From: Pseudomonas fluorescens Q2-87
GTDB lineage: Bacteria; Pseudomonadota; Gammaproteobacteria; Pseudomonadales; Pseudomonadaceae
Assembly (NCBI RefSeq): GCF_000281895.1
Contig: NZ_CM001558.1
Span: 2,980,556 to 3,044,555 of the forward strand
Reading direction: 5' to 3'
Length of the DNA: 64,000 bases
The translations under genes were made by a program, and so were the position numbers. Below are positions 25,158 through 34,366 of the stretch, piece after piece (the stretch's first letter is position 1; the number at the start of each line of letters is the position of its first letter). The notes under the pieces are model-generated. The model was not told the DNA's origin, searched no databases, and saw only the letters and a program-made list of their open reading frames with translations.

Positions 25158-28100
25158 ATGTCGTCCCTCGACACTCACGTCGATTTTATCCAGGCCCGGT
25201 TACCCGCCTGGCTCAAACACGCTTCGCGGCCGCGCCAGGAGCGTTTCAAGGCCATTGCCCAGCAGCTACAGCGCGACAGCGATGCGCTCAACGCACTGCT
25301 GACCGACCTGGCCGCTCCCGACACGTTTACCCTCGACCTGTTGCAGGCGCAGCCGGCCGTGCAGGCATGGCGCTTGGTCAATGGCGCCGGTAGCGCTAAG
25401 GATGCGATACGACGGGCGAGGGTCAGGCGCGAGCCCTTTGGGGCCTCGCTGTCGGTGATCGAAGCCGCAATGCGCAACTTTCCGCCCGCCGACGCAGCCA
25501 CTGACAGCGAATTCGATAAAAAAGGCGAGCTGTTCATCAAGGGCCAGCCGGCAGAGTTTTATCGTTGGGGCGCGCCCTCGGCTATCGCGGCATTGCCCAT
25601 GGCCCCAGCCGATTTCGCGCAGCTGTGTCGAAGCGTGGACGCGGGTGGGGCGTATCAGCGCTTGCTCGAACAGCGGCTGCCGCGAATCGGCAATGAAACG
25701 CCGACCGTCGCCAAGGCATATATGGCCTATGCGTGCAGCCAGCTCGTCTATGACGCCTACGAGGCGAAGCTGGATGGACGCCTGGACGAGACTGGCGAGC
25801 GCTTGCTGGCCCATGTCGGCGTGCAGCTCGAAGATCCACCGGTCGCGCCCCTGGTCTGTGAAGTCAAGGCACTGGAAGTGCTGTCCGTGCCGTTGTTCGG
25901 TGCTCGGGTGTATTGGGGGATGGCAGGGGACGCCAAGGGCGTGCGCCCGGTCGTCTTGCACATGCCCCACGACGTGATTGCACCCATCCAGCAATTCCCC
26001 AGTTTGCAGGCCATGGCTGCGCAACTGACCGAGCGGGTACGCAAGCGCAGCTACCGCACAAGCCTGATGCGTTACCTCCCGATGCGTCTGCAAGCCCGGT
26101 TGGGGGAGGCGCTGCATGACCAGGTGGAATGGGAGATACAGGACAACCCCAATCTTTTCCAAGAGATCCACGCGCGCATTGTCGGATGGCGCGATGGCGA
26201 GCCTGGCGAGGATGACAACCCCCGGCGCATCCGGGTTCCGGCGCCCCGCGTGCCCTGGAGCCTGGGCGATGTGCGTGAAAGTCACTGGGCCGACGGTTAT
26301 CACGAGTGGCGCACCCACACCCTGGCGAACGCCTCGACACTGATGGTGCCTACCAAAGTCGTGGACTGGCAGGCGCTGCTGGCACGCCTGGAATATTGGG
26401 AAAGCCTAGCCGAGCGCTCGCTAATGCTTGCCGTCAGCTTCATCCCGTTCTGCGCGCCCATCGGCATGGCCGCCGCAGCGGTGGGCGGGGTGCGTTTGGT
26501 CTACGAGTTTTTCGAAGGCATCCAGGCGTTCAACGAAGGCCACGCGCAGGAAGGCATCAATCACATCTTCAACGTTTTGTTCGGCATCGCTCAGGGCGCG
26601 TATCTCGGCTTCGTCGGTGGCGCTGTCGAACCCATGCCGTTGAGTGACGGCACGACGCGTCTCTGGAATGGCGATGTCACATCGTTCCAGGCCCGAGGCC
26701 GGCCTCCCATGGAAGCCGAGCAGGACGTCTGGGGCGTCTGGCGAACGGCAGACCAGGCCTGGGTGCAGGTCGAGGGCCGCTATTTCGAGGTGCAAGGGCG
26801 CGCCGATGCCTTGGACTTGCGCCTGCCCGCCGGCCATCGGGGCGTGACGCCCCTGTTGGAATGGAGTCGTACACGCGGCTGGCGATGGGCCCATCGCAAC
26901 CCGTTGCAGCGCAGCAGCCTGGAACTGCTACGGGACTTTGCCGGAACACCGGACGAACTCGACGACCGAACCCTTCTTGCCGTGCAACAGCAGGTGGGCA
27001 TTGACGAGGCGCACCTGCGTTATTTGCAAGTGAGCGGGCAGCCGATTCCGGCCATCTTCGCCCAAGCGCTGGATGAAACACGCAACTGGCAAGCGCTGCA
27101 GCAGGTCATGGGCCGCCTGCGGCGCGATGAGCCGCCGGGCAGCGTGCCGATTCGAATCGCCCAGACCCTCGCCGAGTTGCCGGGGTGGCCCAGGGATCTG
27201 CTGCTGCGCTATCACGAGGGTGACCGGATTCATTCGGCGGGTGATACCACCGCCAGGCGCGTTCTCGATGTGCACGGAACAGACCTGCAACTGGACGCCT
27301 GGGCAGATCGCATCCTGACCGAGCTCAGCGCGGATGAGCAGCGCGCACTGCTGGGGCAAAGCCCCCTGGGTTTACGCCCGGTGGAGCTGAGTCGGTTGTT
27401 GGCCGGGCGCTGGTCCGGATATCTGGAGCGCAATGCCACGCAAGTGCTGGCAGGCATGGCGCGGCCCACCGTGCTTGAGCCGTTGGCGGCTCCCTTGGTC
27501 CGTGCTTTTCCCAGCCTGCCGGAGTCCATCGCCAACGAGCTGGCCAGCCAGACTCAAGGCCAGGACCGCCTGCGCCTGCAAGCCGGCCGGATAACCGCAA
27601 CCCTGGCCAAGCAATGCGTCGAGGCCCTGGGTGAGCTGCGTCTGACCCGCGCCTTGCGGGCCCTGGAACGCGGCGAAAGCAGCCCCGACCGCGACCGCAT
27701 CGTCATGGGTCTGCTTGGCGAAACCCGCTCTTTGCGCGGTCGATTGAACCTGCGCCTTGAATCGGCCGAGCTGTTGGAACCGCTCGAAGTGGGCGAAGCA
27801 GGGCCATTGAAAGTGATTCGTGAGGAAAACTCGACCTATCAAGCTTTTGACGAACAGGGTCACGAACTCGGGGCAGGCGGCTTGGAGTCGGCGTTGCTGA
27901 GCGCTTTACCGGACGAAGCTCGCAAGGCGCTGGACCTGGACATCTGGGAAGCGACCCGGCTGCGCCAGGTATTGCTCGAACAGGCCCTTGGCGATCGGCA
28001 AGGCCTGCGCCGGTTCTTGCAGCTCAAGGCCCTCGACAGCGCCGGGCCCGGACCGCAATGGCTGAACGAACGCCTGGGCTATCCGCTGAGCGGGCGCGGG

Positions 28101-30251
28101 CGGCTACCGTTGCAGCGCTGGCGCGGCAGCCTCCAGGCTCGTCTCGAACGGCTGTTTCCCTATTACGCCGGGGATGCCCTCACGCGGCTTCAGCACAGCC
28201 TGACTGAACAGGCCGGACGTGAGGGCATCAGCCTGGATGACTTGGTCAACCGCTTGACCAATGACTGGGCGACCCTGGATGAAGGGCTGCGCCAGTGGGA
28301 AGTCGAGGAGGACTTTCATCACCCTGTCGAGAGCCAATACGAACGTGAAGAGCTGCTCACGCTGCGCAGGGAAGTGGCGAAGGAAATCCGTCGGGCCTGG
28401 CGACGTGAGCCCGATCCAAGCCGGGAGGACAGCGAGCTGATATTGCGCCTGTCGGGATGGGACATTGGCCGGCTTCCGCCGCTGAGCGCGCGTTTCGAGC
28501 ACATCGAAGAGCTGATGCTCGCCCATACGGGCCTCACTGAAGACCCTTCGGATTTCCTGCGGCTATTCCCCAACCTCGAAACGTTGCGCCTGCACGGTAA
28601 TCGCCTCACCGCAGTGCCGGCGGCGGTCGGCGAGTTTCGCAGCCTGCTGGAACTGTCACTGGGCAAGAATCCGCTCGACCTGAAGGCGGATGCATTCGCC
28701 CCGCTGTTGGGCGCCGACCGTGCTCCTCGGCTACAGGAACTGAACCTGTCCGAGGTCAGCGGCGGGGCAGCGTCCAGCGCCGAAAGGGCCGTGGCCATCG
28801 GCCGCCTGGCTCAGTTGCCCGCGCTGCGCGAGTTGGTCTGGTCCGACAATGTGCATTTCACTGGCGAGGAGTTGCAGGCCATCACCGCGTTGCCAGGGCT
28901 GCGCACACTGGACCTGACGCGCTGTGGCCTGCGCCTGGACGAGGAGGGCAGCGCCTTCTTGCGAACGGCCACGACTGTCAGGGACTTGCGCCTGAGCGGC
29001 AACAACTGCCGCGATTTGCCTGACCTGCCCGAACTGGTATCCCTTGAGGCGCTGGAGCTGGCCAACGCAGCGCTGGAGCGCGTGCCGGCGCTGGCATTGC
29101 GGTTGCTGTCCAAGTCTTCATCCGAGCCGATCTTCATCGACCTCAAGGGCAACCGCATCACTGACATCCAAAGTGACCTGATTCCGGCGCTGGGCAACAT
29201 GCCGACGGGTAATACCCTCGGCTTGTGGCTTGAAGACAATCCGCTACCCAGCGCCCAGATCGGGACCCTGCGCGCCGTGGATACCCAGGCCTTTCGCTAC
29301 ACCGCCGACGACTGGCTGGAAAACTTCCCTGAACTCCAGCGAGCACTGGAGGTGGCGCGCGACGATGCCGGGGGGCGGCGTTTCATCGATTGGTACTCCG
29401 GCCTCATCCGTGACGCCGACGCCGAAGTGCCGGGCGGGCTGGCCTTCGGAGATCGTCAACGGGCGACGAGTATCCTGCAGTACTACACTGGATTCCCCGA
29501 TCTCTACGCCGACCTCTCGACCCGGATCGCGGATTTCGACCAGCAACTGGCTCAACTGCGCACCCGCTTGCAAGCGCGCGTCCTGGACCGGTTGGTGCCA
29601 GACGTCGCCGAACTGGAAGTGCATTTCCAGATGTTCCAAGTGGTCCAGCGGGCGCGCCTCGACTCCCAGGCCGTGCCGTTCTCAAGTTTCCTCGTCAGTC
29701 ATCATGACTATTGGAGCCGGGTGCTCAGCAGCCGCTATCCGGAGATTGCGCAGCGCCGGGCGGCGATGACCCGCGAGGGGTTCATCAACTGGCTCAGCGA
29801 TGCCCAGGACACCTTCAACGGTAACGACCAGACGCCTCGCGTCGGTGAACTGACCTGGCGACCCTACCTGGGCTTGATGTCCCGGGACTGGTCCGAAGGC
29901 CTGGCCGTCTGGGACACGGTAGAAGAGAGCCTGGTGGATGCCTTCAGCGAACCGGTGGACCCTTCCCATTGGCCCCAGGTGCTGCTGGACAACCTGGCGC
30001 AACCGGACGTGGACCTGCCCAGCGCGCTGGAGTCCATCACGCTACCTACTGGCATCGTCTGGCAACGGGTGAGGCTCGAAGCCGTGGCGGATGTGGAGTG
30101 GACCGCAGGCGCGCCGGTGATGCTGAGCGAGGATCAGCTACGACGCACCATGGCCATCTATCGCTCGGTCAAGAGCCGTGAAGTCGAAGCCATGGTGAGG
30201 CGTATTACCACCGGCCTGGTCAGCCCCTGGTGGTCGCGGCGATTGAATTAG
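25158..30251 (+). CDS. Giant toxin-like protein with leucine-rich repeats, no recognisable NEL ligase cysteine
   Basis: A 1697-residue protein. The ATG at 25158 has a perfect AAGGAGG; the open frame extends upstream but without a site. The N-terminal 1000 residues read like the DUF6543/dermonecrotic family, with a hydrophobic hairpin at about 420-490 (LAVSFIPFCAPIGMAAAAVG, INHIFNVLFGIAQGAYLGF). About nine leucine-rich repeats follow at roughly 1090-1370 (LETLRLHGNRLTAVP, LRTLDLTRCGL, LEALELANAALERVP). Family members usually end in a NEL E3 ubiquitin ligase domain with a CxD active site. The last 325 residues here have no cysteine at all (DDWLENFPELQRALEVARDD onward), so ligase activity of the NEL type is not supported. 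Effector role is inferred; no secretion genes nearby. Confidence 0.8.
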   Translation: MSSLDTHVDFIQARLPAWLKHASRPRQERFKAIAQQLQRDSDALNALLTDLAAPDTFTLDLLQAQPAVQAWRLVNGAGSAKDAIRRARVRREPFGASLSVIEAAMRNFPPADAATDSEFDKKGELFIKGQPAEFYRWGAPSAIAALPMAPADFAQLCRSVDAGGAYQRLLEQRLPRIGNETPTVAKAYMAYACSQLVYDAYEAKLDGRLDETGERLLAHVGVQLEDPPVAPLVCEVKALEVLSVPLFGARVYWGMAGDAKGVRPVVLHMPHDVIAPIQQFPSLQAMAAQLTERVRKRSYRTSLMRYLPMRLQARLGEALHDQVEWEIQDNPNLFQEIHARIVGWRDGEPGEDDNPRRIRVPAPRVPWSLGDVRESHWADGYHEWRTHTLANASTLMVPTKVVDWQALLARLEYWESLAERSLMLAVSFIPFCAPIGMAAAAVGGVRLVYEFFEGIQAFNEGHAQEGINHIFNVLFGIAQGAYLGFVGGAVEPMPLSDGTTRLWNGDVTSFQARGRPPMEAEQDVWGVWRTADQAWVQVEGRYFEVQGRADALDLRLPAGHRGVTPLLEWSRTRGWRWAHRNPLQRSSLELLRDFAGTPDELDDRTLLAVQQQVGIDEAHLRYLQVSGQPIPAIFAQALDETRNWQALQQVMGRLRRDEPPGSVPIRIAQTLAELPGWPRDLLLRYHEGDRIHSAGDTTARRVLDVHGTDLQLDAWADRILTELSADEQRALLGQSPLGLRPVELSRLLAGRWSGYLERNATQVLAGMARPTVLEPLAAPLVRAFPSLPESIANELASQTQGQDRLRLQAGRITATLAKQCVEALGELRLTRALRALERGESSPDRDRIVMGLLGETRSLRGRLNLRLESAELLEPLEVGEAGPLKVIREENSTYQAFDEQGHELGAGGLESALLSALPDEARKALDLDIWEATRLRQVLLEQALGDRQGLRRFLQLKALDSAGPGPQWLNERLGYPLSGRGRLPLQRWRGSLQARLERLFPYYAGDALTRLQHSLTEQAGREGISLDDLVNRLTNDWATLDEGLRQWEVEEDFHHPVESQYEREELLTLRREVAKEIRRAWRREPDPSREDSELILRLSGWDIGRLPPLSARFEHIEELMLAHTGLTEDPSDFLRLFPNLETLRLHGNRLTAVPAAVGEFRSLLELSLGKNPLDLKADAFAPLLGADRAPRLQELNLSEVSGGAASSAERAVAIGRLAQLPALRELVWSDNVHFTGEELQAITALPGLRTLDLTRCGLRLDEEGSAFLRTATTVRDLRLSGNNCRDLPDLPELVSLEALELANAALERVPALALRLLSKSSSEPIFIDLKGNRITDIQSDLIPALGNMPTGNTLGLWLEDNPLPSAQIGTLRAVDTQAFRYTADDWLENFPELQRALEVARDDAGGRRFIDWYSGLIRDADAEVPGGLAFGDRQRATSILQYYTGFPDLYADLSTRIADFDQQLAQLRTRLQARVLDRLVPDVAELEVHFQMFQVVQRARLDSQAVPFSSFLVSHHDYWSRVLSSRYPEIAQRRAAMTREGFINWLSDAQDTFNGNDQTPRVGELTWRPYLGLMSRDWSEGLAVWDTVEESLVDAFSEPVDPSHWPQVLLDNLAQPDVDLPSALESITLPTGIVWQRVRLEAVADVEWTAGAPVMLSEDQLRRTMAIYRSVKSREVEAMVRRITTGLVSPWWSRRLN

Positions 30252-30261
30252 TCACTGCGGT

Positions 30262-31218
30262 TCAAAGCGCCTGGCTGACCGGCGTGGTCCTGAACACCAA
30301 GGCTTTGAGGCCGCATTCCGGATCGGCGTCGGGAAACTCCGGCGGGTTTTCCAGGCGCTGTTCGAATATCAGCCCCGGGGCTTCGCGTGTGACGCCGTCA
30401 ATCAGGAAGTCGGTGCCGGTGGCCGGATCGTTGCTGCATGCCAGCACCGTGCCTCGGGCGGTGAGCAGTTCCGGCAAGCGCCGCAGGACGCGCTGATAAT
30501 CCTTGGTCAGCAGGAAACTGCCTTTCTGGAAAGTTGGCGGGTCGATGATCACCAGGTCGTACGGCCCGCTGTTGATCACCTTGCCCCAGGACTTGAACAG
30601 ATCGTGGCCGAGAAACGTCACCTGGCCCAGGTCATGACCGTTAAGGCGATGGTTGTCGCGGCCACGGCTCAGGGCGGCGCGGGACATGTCCAGATTGACC
30701 ACGTGCCGAGCCCCGCCAGCGATGGCCGCCACCGAAAAACCGCAGGTGTAGGCGAACAGATTGAGCACCCGTTTGCCATCGGCATTGGCACGGACCCAGT
30801 CGCGGCCGTAGCGCATATCCAGGAACAGGCCATTGTTCTGTTTCTTGCCCAGGTCGATCCGGTAGCGCAGGCCGCCTTCGGTCAGGGTCCATTCCTCTAT
30901 CGGCTCGCCCACCAGCCACTGGGTGAGGCTTTGCGGCAGGTAGCGGTGCTGCACGGCCAGCGTATGGGCGGTGCTGTGTTGCCAGGCGGGCGAGGTGGCC
31001 AGGGCCAGCAACATCGACAGCAGGTCGTCCAGCTGCGTCGGCTCCGGTTCCTTGAACAGCGAGACCAGCACCACGCCTTCGAGCCAGTCGACGGTAATCT
31101 GTTCCAGGCCCGCCCAGCATCGACCGCGGCCATGGAACAGGCGACGGGTTTGCTCGGGCACCGAAACCAGCGCCGTCAGTAAATGAGTCTGCAGGATTTG
31201 AAGGGCTTCAAGGTTCAT
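30262..31218 (-). CDS. Class I SAM-dependent methyltransferase, RlmI/RlmK-like
   Basis: A 318-residue enzyme. The methyltransferase core is clear: KQNNGLFLDMRYGR, RVLNLFAYTCGFSVAAI (SAM-binding motif I), HVVNLDMSRAALSRGRDNH (motif II) and YDLVIIDPPTFQKGSF (motif IV with DPPxF). DPPxF plus the preceding domain is typical of 23S rRNA cytosine-5 or guanine methyltransferases of the RlmI/RlmL-K group. The N-terminal 110 residues lack an evident PUA domain. The precise target is not known. It is convergent with the leucine-rich giant, 10 bases apart. Confidence 0.85.
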   Translation of the reverse strand: MNLEALQILQTHLLTALVSVPEQTRRLFHGRGRCWAGLEQITVDWLEGVVLVSLFKEPEPTQLDDLLSMLLALATSPAWQHSTAHTLAVQHRYLPQSLTQWLVGEPIEEWTLTEGGLRYRIDLGKKQNNGLFLDMRYGRDWVRANADGKRVLNLFAYTCGFSVAAIAGGARHVVNLDMSRAALSRGRDNHRLNGHDLGQVTFLGHDLFKSWGKVINSGPYDLVIIDPPTFQKGSFLLTKDYQRVLRRLPELLTARGTVLACSNDPATGTDFLIDGVTREAPGLIFEQRLENPPEFPDADPECGLKALVFRTTPVSQAL

Positions 31219-31258
31219 CGTACAAGGCCGGCAATTCGAAGGGCCGGCATCTTAACCG

Positions 31259-31973
31259 CTAGCCACCGCTGGTAGCGAGAATACTGGCCACCTGTTGCGG
31301 CCGGCAGTTGAGGTAGGCCGAACGCTTGAGCCAGCCCGGGTCCGGGTACCAGGAAAACATGAATTGCCCGCCCTTGAGCTTATCGATCACTTGGCGCGCC
31401 ACTTGCGGCCGCACGGCAGGGCAACCCTGGCTGCGCCCGATGCGACCTTGGCGGGCGCTCCACAACGGATTCACATAATCGGCGGCGTGGATCACGAGGG
31501 CGCGGTCGCGTGCCTGATCGTTGAAACCCGGTTCCAGGCCGTCCATGCGCAGCGAATAACCGTGGGTGCCCTGATAGCTTTCCTGGGTGCGGAACAGCCC
31601 CAGGCTGGATTGGTAACTGCCCAGGCGATTGGAGAATTGGGTCGCGAAGTTCTCCCCGGATTTCTGCCCATGGGCCACCAGGTCGCGCAATACCAGCTTC
31701 TTCTGGTTCAGGTCGAAGATCCACAGGCGACGGGCGGTGGAGGGCTGCGAGTAATCGATCACTGCAAGGTGGCGAGCCTGTCGCGCACCATTGGCAACAG
31801 CGCACTGCATGGCGCTCAAGGCGCTTTTAAGGGCCAGGGGATTGAGTTCCGGCGCGGCGTGGGCGAGGCTGTTGTAGAGGCCCTGGGTATTTTTGCTTTC
31901 GGCAAACGCCGGGTTGCAGAGCACGCCCAGGCTTGTCACGGCCAGGCAGAACCGACGCAGGAAAGTCAGCACA
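31259..31973 (-). CDS. Secreted murein L,D-transpeptidase catalytic-domain protein (YkuD-like)
   Basis: About 237 residues from a GTG at 31973 that has GGGGA upstream and gives a clean signal peptide (LTFLRRFCLAVTSLGVLCNPAFA). An ATG at 32035 would add 21 residues before the signal and lacks a site, so the start is uncertain. The catalytic motif is HAADYVNPLW ... GRSQGCPAVRP, with Cys in SxGCP as nucleophile, as in L,D-transpeptidases. LWIFDLNQKKL and GLFRTQESYQGTHGYSLRMDG are typical of this subfamily. It would act on peptidoglycan stem peptides in the periplasm. It is divergent from a second, YcbB-like transpeptidase. Confidence 0.83.
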
Positions 31974-32101
31974 GAAGAAAAATCCCCAAGCAAGTATTTA
32001 TCTGCGGCATCCCGTCCGGTTTGAAATGTTGGCATGATGGCGGGCAGTACCTGTCGCAAAGTCAACCGTCAACGAGACGGCCATGGATTGGAGTAAAGCA
32101 G

Positions 32102-33673
32102 TTGTTCAAAGCGTCCGTATGTTACTTGAGCCTTTTATTGCTCGCTGCGCCATTGGTCGCGACGGGCGAAGACGCTCCGCTTGCTGAAGCGACACCCGTC
32201 CAGGGCGCGCTCGCTCAATTGTCGGTGGCGTGTCCGACGTTGGCGGCCGGCGTCGATTTTCCGACAATGATCAGCTTGCAGGCGTTTTACCAGCAAAACG
32301 CAGGCCAGCCGGCCTGGGCGGGCGCCGAACGGTTAACGCTGCTGCGCGACCAGTTGCAGCAACTGGCCGATGACGGGTTGGATCCAGCGCGCTACAGCCT
32401 GCCCGACGACGGCACTGTCGAGGGTGCGCCGTGCACCGACATCGCCATTACCCAACGCTACCTCCAGGCGCTGTATGAATTGCGCTTCGGTTACCTGTCG
32501 CAAGAGCGGCTGGAGCCTGTGTGGCGGGCCCATCCGAAACTGCAAGACCGACAGGCCGAGGTAGTGGCCATCGCTGGGCCAGGGTTGCAAGACCTCGCCA
32601 AGGCTTTCGAGCAAGCCCGGCCGAGCCTGGAGTTCTACCGCAACTTGCGCCTGGCCTATGCGCAGCGGCGCCAGCAACCGTTGTCCGATTGGCAGCCGGT
32701 TCCCGCAGGGGCGCTGTTGCAGCCGGACAAACAGGACGCTCGCGTGCCCGCGCTGGCGCAGCGATTGTTCAACGAAGGTTATCTGGGCGCGCCGCCCCGG
32801 GTCGTCGATGATCGATACAACCCTGACCTGGTCGAGGCGATGAAGCGCTTCCAGCTCCAGCATTCATTGCAGGCTGACGGCGTGGTAGGCCCCTGGACCG
32901 TCACCGAGCTGAACATCAGCGCGGCCATGCGGCGCGAGCAACTGCGCGTCAACCTGGAACGAATGCGTTGGCTGGCCCAGGACCTTGAACCCGACAGCGT
33001 GCTGGTCAACGTCGCGGCCGCCCAGCTGACGGTCTACCGAGGTGGCGCACCGGCATGGCAAACCCGTACCCAGGTGGGACGTGCCGAGCGGCAGACGCCG
33101 CTGATCAAGTCCAACATCACGCGCCTGACGCTCAATCCGACGTGGACCATCCCACCGACCATCATGCGCGAAGACAAGCTGCCGGAGATCCGCCGCGACC
33201 CCGAGTTCCTCGCTCGGCATAACCTCAGGATCCTCGACCGCGACGGCCTGCCGTTGGCCGCGGAGGCGATCGACTGGGAGCACCCCGGCGACTTGATGCT
33301 GCGCCAGGACCCCGGCCCGAAGAACCCACTGGGCAAAATGGCGATCCGTTTCCCCAATCCGTTTTCTGTATACCTGCACGACACCCCCAGCCAATCATTG
33401 TTCGCCAAGGGACCACGAGCGTTCAGCTCAGGGTGCGTGCGAATCGAGCAGGCGATGCAACTGCGTGACTGGCTGGTGAACCCAGCCGAGCGCGTCAGGA
33501 CCGACACCTTGCTGGCCAGCGAACTGACCCATGAGTTCCGGTTGGCCAAGCCCGTGCCGATCCTGCTGGGTTATTGGACGGTTCAAGCCGATCACCAGGG
33601 GCAACTGCTTTATGTCCCGGACATCTACGGACGCGATCATGCTTTGTCGGTCGCCCGACCCCGTGCGCTCTGA
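32102..33673 (+). CDS. YcbB/LdtD-like L,D-transpeptidase
   Basis: A 523-residue cell-wall enzyme. The best start is TTG at 32102, eight bases after GGAG, giving the signal peptide FKASVCYLSLLLLAAPLVATG. The frame is open far upstream without a site. Order: an N-terminal helical domain, a peptidoglycan-binding motif at about 235-280 (LVEAMKRFQLQHSLQADGVVG), and the YkuD catalytic domain at about 300-490 with YLHDTPSQSLF and the nucleophile in RAFSSGCVRIE. YcbB-type enzymes make 3-3 crosslinks. The 3' end overlaps the convergent quinone reductase gene by 37 bases. Confidence 0.9.
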   Translation: MFKASVCYLSLLLLAAPLVATGEDAPLAEATPVQGALAQLSVACPTLAAGVDFPTMISLQAFYQQNAGQPAWAGAERLTLLRDQLQQLADDGLDPARYSLPDDGTVEGAPCTDIAITQRYLQALYELRFGYLSQERLEPVWRAHPKLQDRQAEVVAIAGPGLQDLAKAFEQARPSLEFYRNLRLAYAQRRQQPLSDWQPVPAGALLQPDKQDARVPALAQRLFNEGYLGAPPRVVDDRYNPDLVEAMKRFQLQHSLQADGVVGPWTVTELNISAAMRREQLRVNLERMRWLAQDLEPDSVLVNVAAAQLTVYRGGAPAWQTRTQVGRAERQTPLIKSNITRLTLNPTWTIPPTIMREDKLPEIRRDPEFLARHNLRILDRDGLPLAAEAIDWEHPGDLMLRQDPGPKNPLGKMAIRFPNPFSVYLHDTPSQSLFAKGPRAFSSGCVRIEQAMQLRDWLVNPAERVRTDTLLASELTHEFRLAKPVPILLGYWTVQADHQGQLLYVPDIYGRDHALSVARPRAL

Positions 33674-34263
33674 ACCCTGGGCAGCAATTGGCGGCCAAGA
33701 TCATAGGCCGTGGCCAGGTGCTGGGCAGGGTCAAGGGTTTCCGAATCGAGCAGGCGCAGGGAGGTCATTACGCGGGCGCCACAATAATCGAAAATGCCGT
33801 GGTCGATCTGGGTCGTCATCGCCGCGCCGTAACCATGGCGCAGGAAAGTCCCTTGATCGGCACCGCCCACGGCCACCAAGTGCACCTTCATATGCCCGAG
33901 TTTCTTGACGAACGGAGCATCGAGGCTGAACTCGAACGCCCAGCCGTTGGAAAACACCCGGTCGATCCAACCCTTGAGCAACGCCGGCATCGACCACCAA
34001 TAGATGGGATACACCACGACCAGTGTATCGGCCCGCTCGATTCTGGCCTGCTCAGCCAACACGTCCACTGGCGGCGCGGCCTCGCCATGGTGGACCGCAT
34101 GGTCGGCAAATGTGTAGCGCGGGTCGAAGCCCTCGGCGGCCAGGTCGGCCATTTCGAAGGTGTCGCTGGGGTTCGCTTGGACCAAGCCCTCGGCGATTTT
34201 CCGAGCGATGCCATGGGTCAGGGATTGTGGGTCATGATGGGCAACGACAAAGAGTGCGTGCAT
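33637..34263 (-). CDS. NAD(P)H quinone reductase / flavodoxin-2 family oxidoreductase
   Basis: A 208-residue FMN or FAD enzyme of the MdaB/KefF/NQO1 group, with AAGGAG before the ATG. Motifs are ALFVVAHHDPQSLTHGIA at the N-terminus, DTLVVVYPIYWWSMPALLKG and GWIDRVFSNGWAF. It reduces quinones by two electrons to avoid semiquinone stress. It is divergent from a TetR regulator across a 103-base gap with repeated operator-like sequences, so it is probably repressed by that regulator and induced by quinones or aromatics. Confidence 0.9.
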   Translation of the reverse strand: MHALFVVAHHDPQSLTHGIARKIAEGLVQANPSDTFEMADLAAEGFDPRYTFADHAVHHGEAAPPVDVLAEQARIERADTLVVVYPIYWWSMPALLKGWIDRVFSNGWAFEFSLDAPFVKKLGHMKVHLVAVGGADQGTFLRHGYGAAMTTQIDHGIFDYCGARVMTSLRLLDSETLDPAQHLATAYDLGRQLLPRVQSARGRATDKA

Positions 34264-34301
34264 AGCGGAACTCCTTCTGACAAAAAACGGTAAAAAGCGA
34301 C

Positions 34302-34365
34302 TAAGCTACGTTTGGTAAGCTACCCTTAGTAAACTAAGCCATTAAGTTACGGTTGGTAAAGTAAG
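34302..34365. promoter_or_regulatory. Repeated operator sites between the quinone reductase and TetR genes
   Basis: Two direct copies of a TAAG(C/T)TACG(T/G)TTGGTAA element (34302-34318 and 34343-34359) flank a perfect inverted repeat TTAGT-AA-ACTAA (34326-34337). The second copy contains TTAC-N5-GTAA (from 34347). Such repeated dyads in a divergent gap are typical TetR operators controlling both genes. Binding is inferred. Confidence 0.65.
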
Positions 34366-34366
34366 C

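Noticed and set aside
25158..30251. NEL-type E3 ubiquitin ligase.
   Set aside because: No cysteine is present after the leucine-rich repeats, so the catalytic CxD motif is missing.
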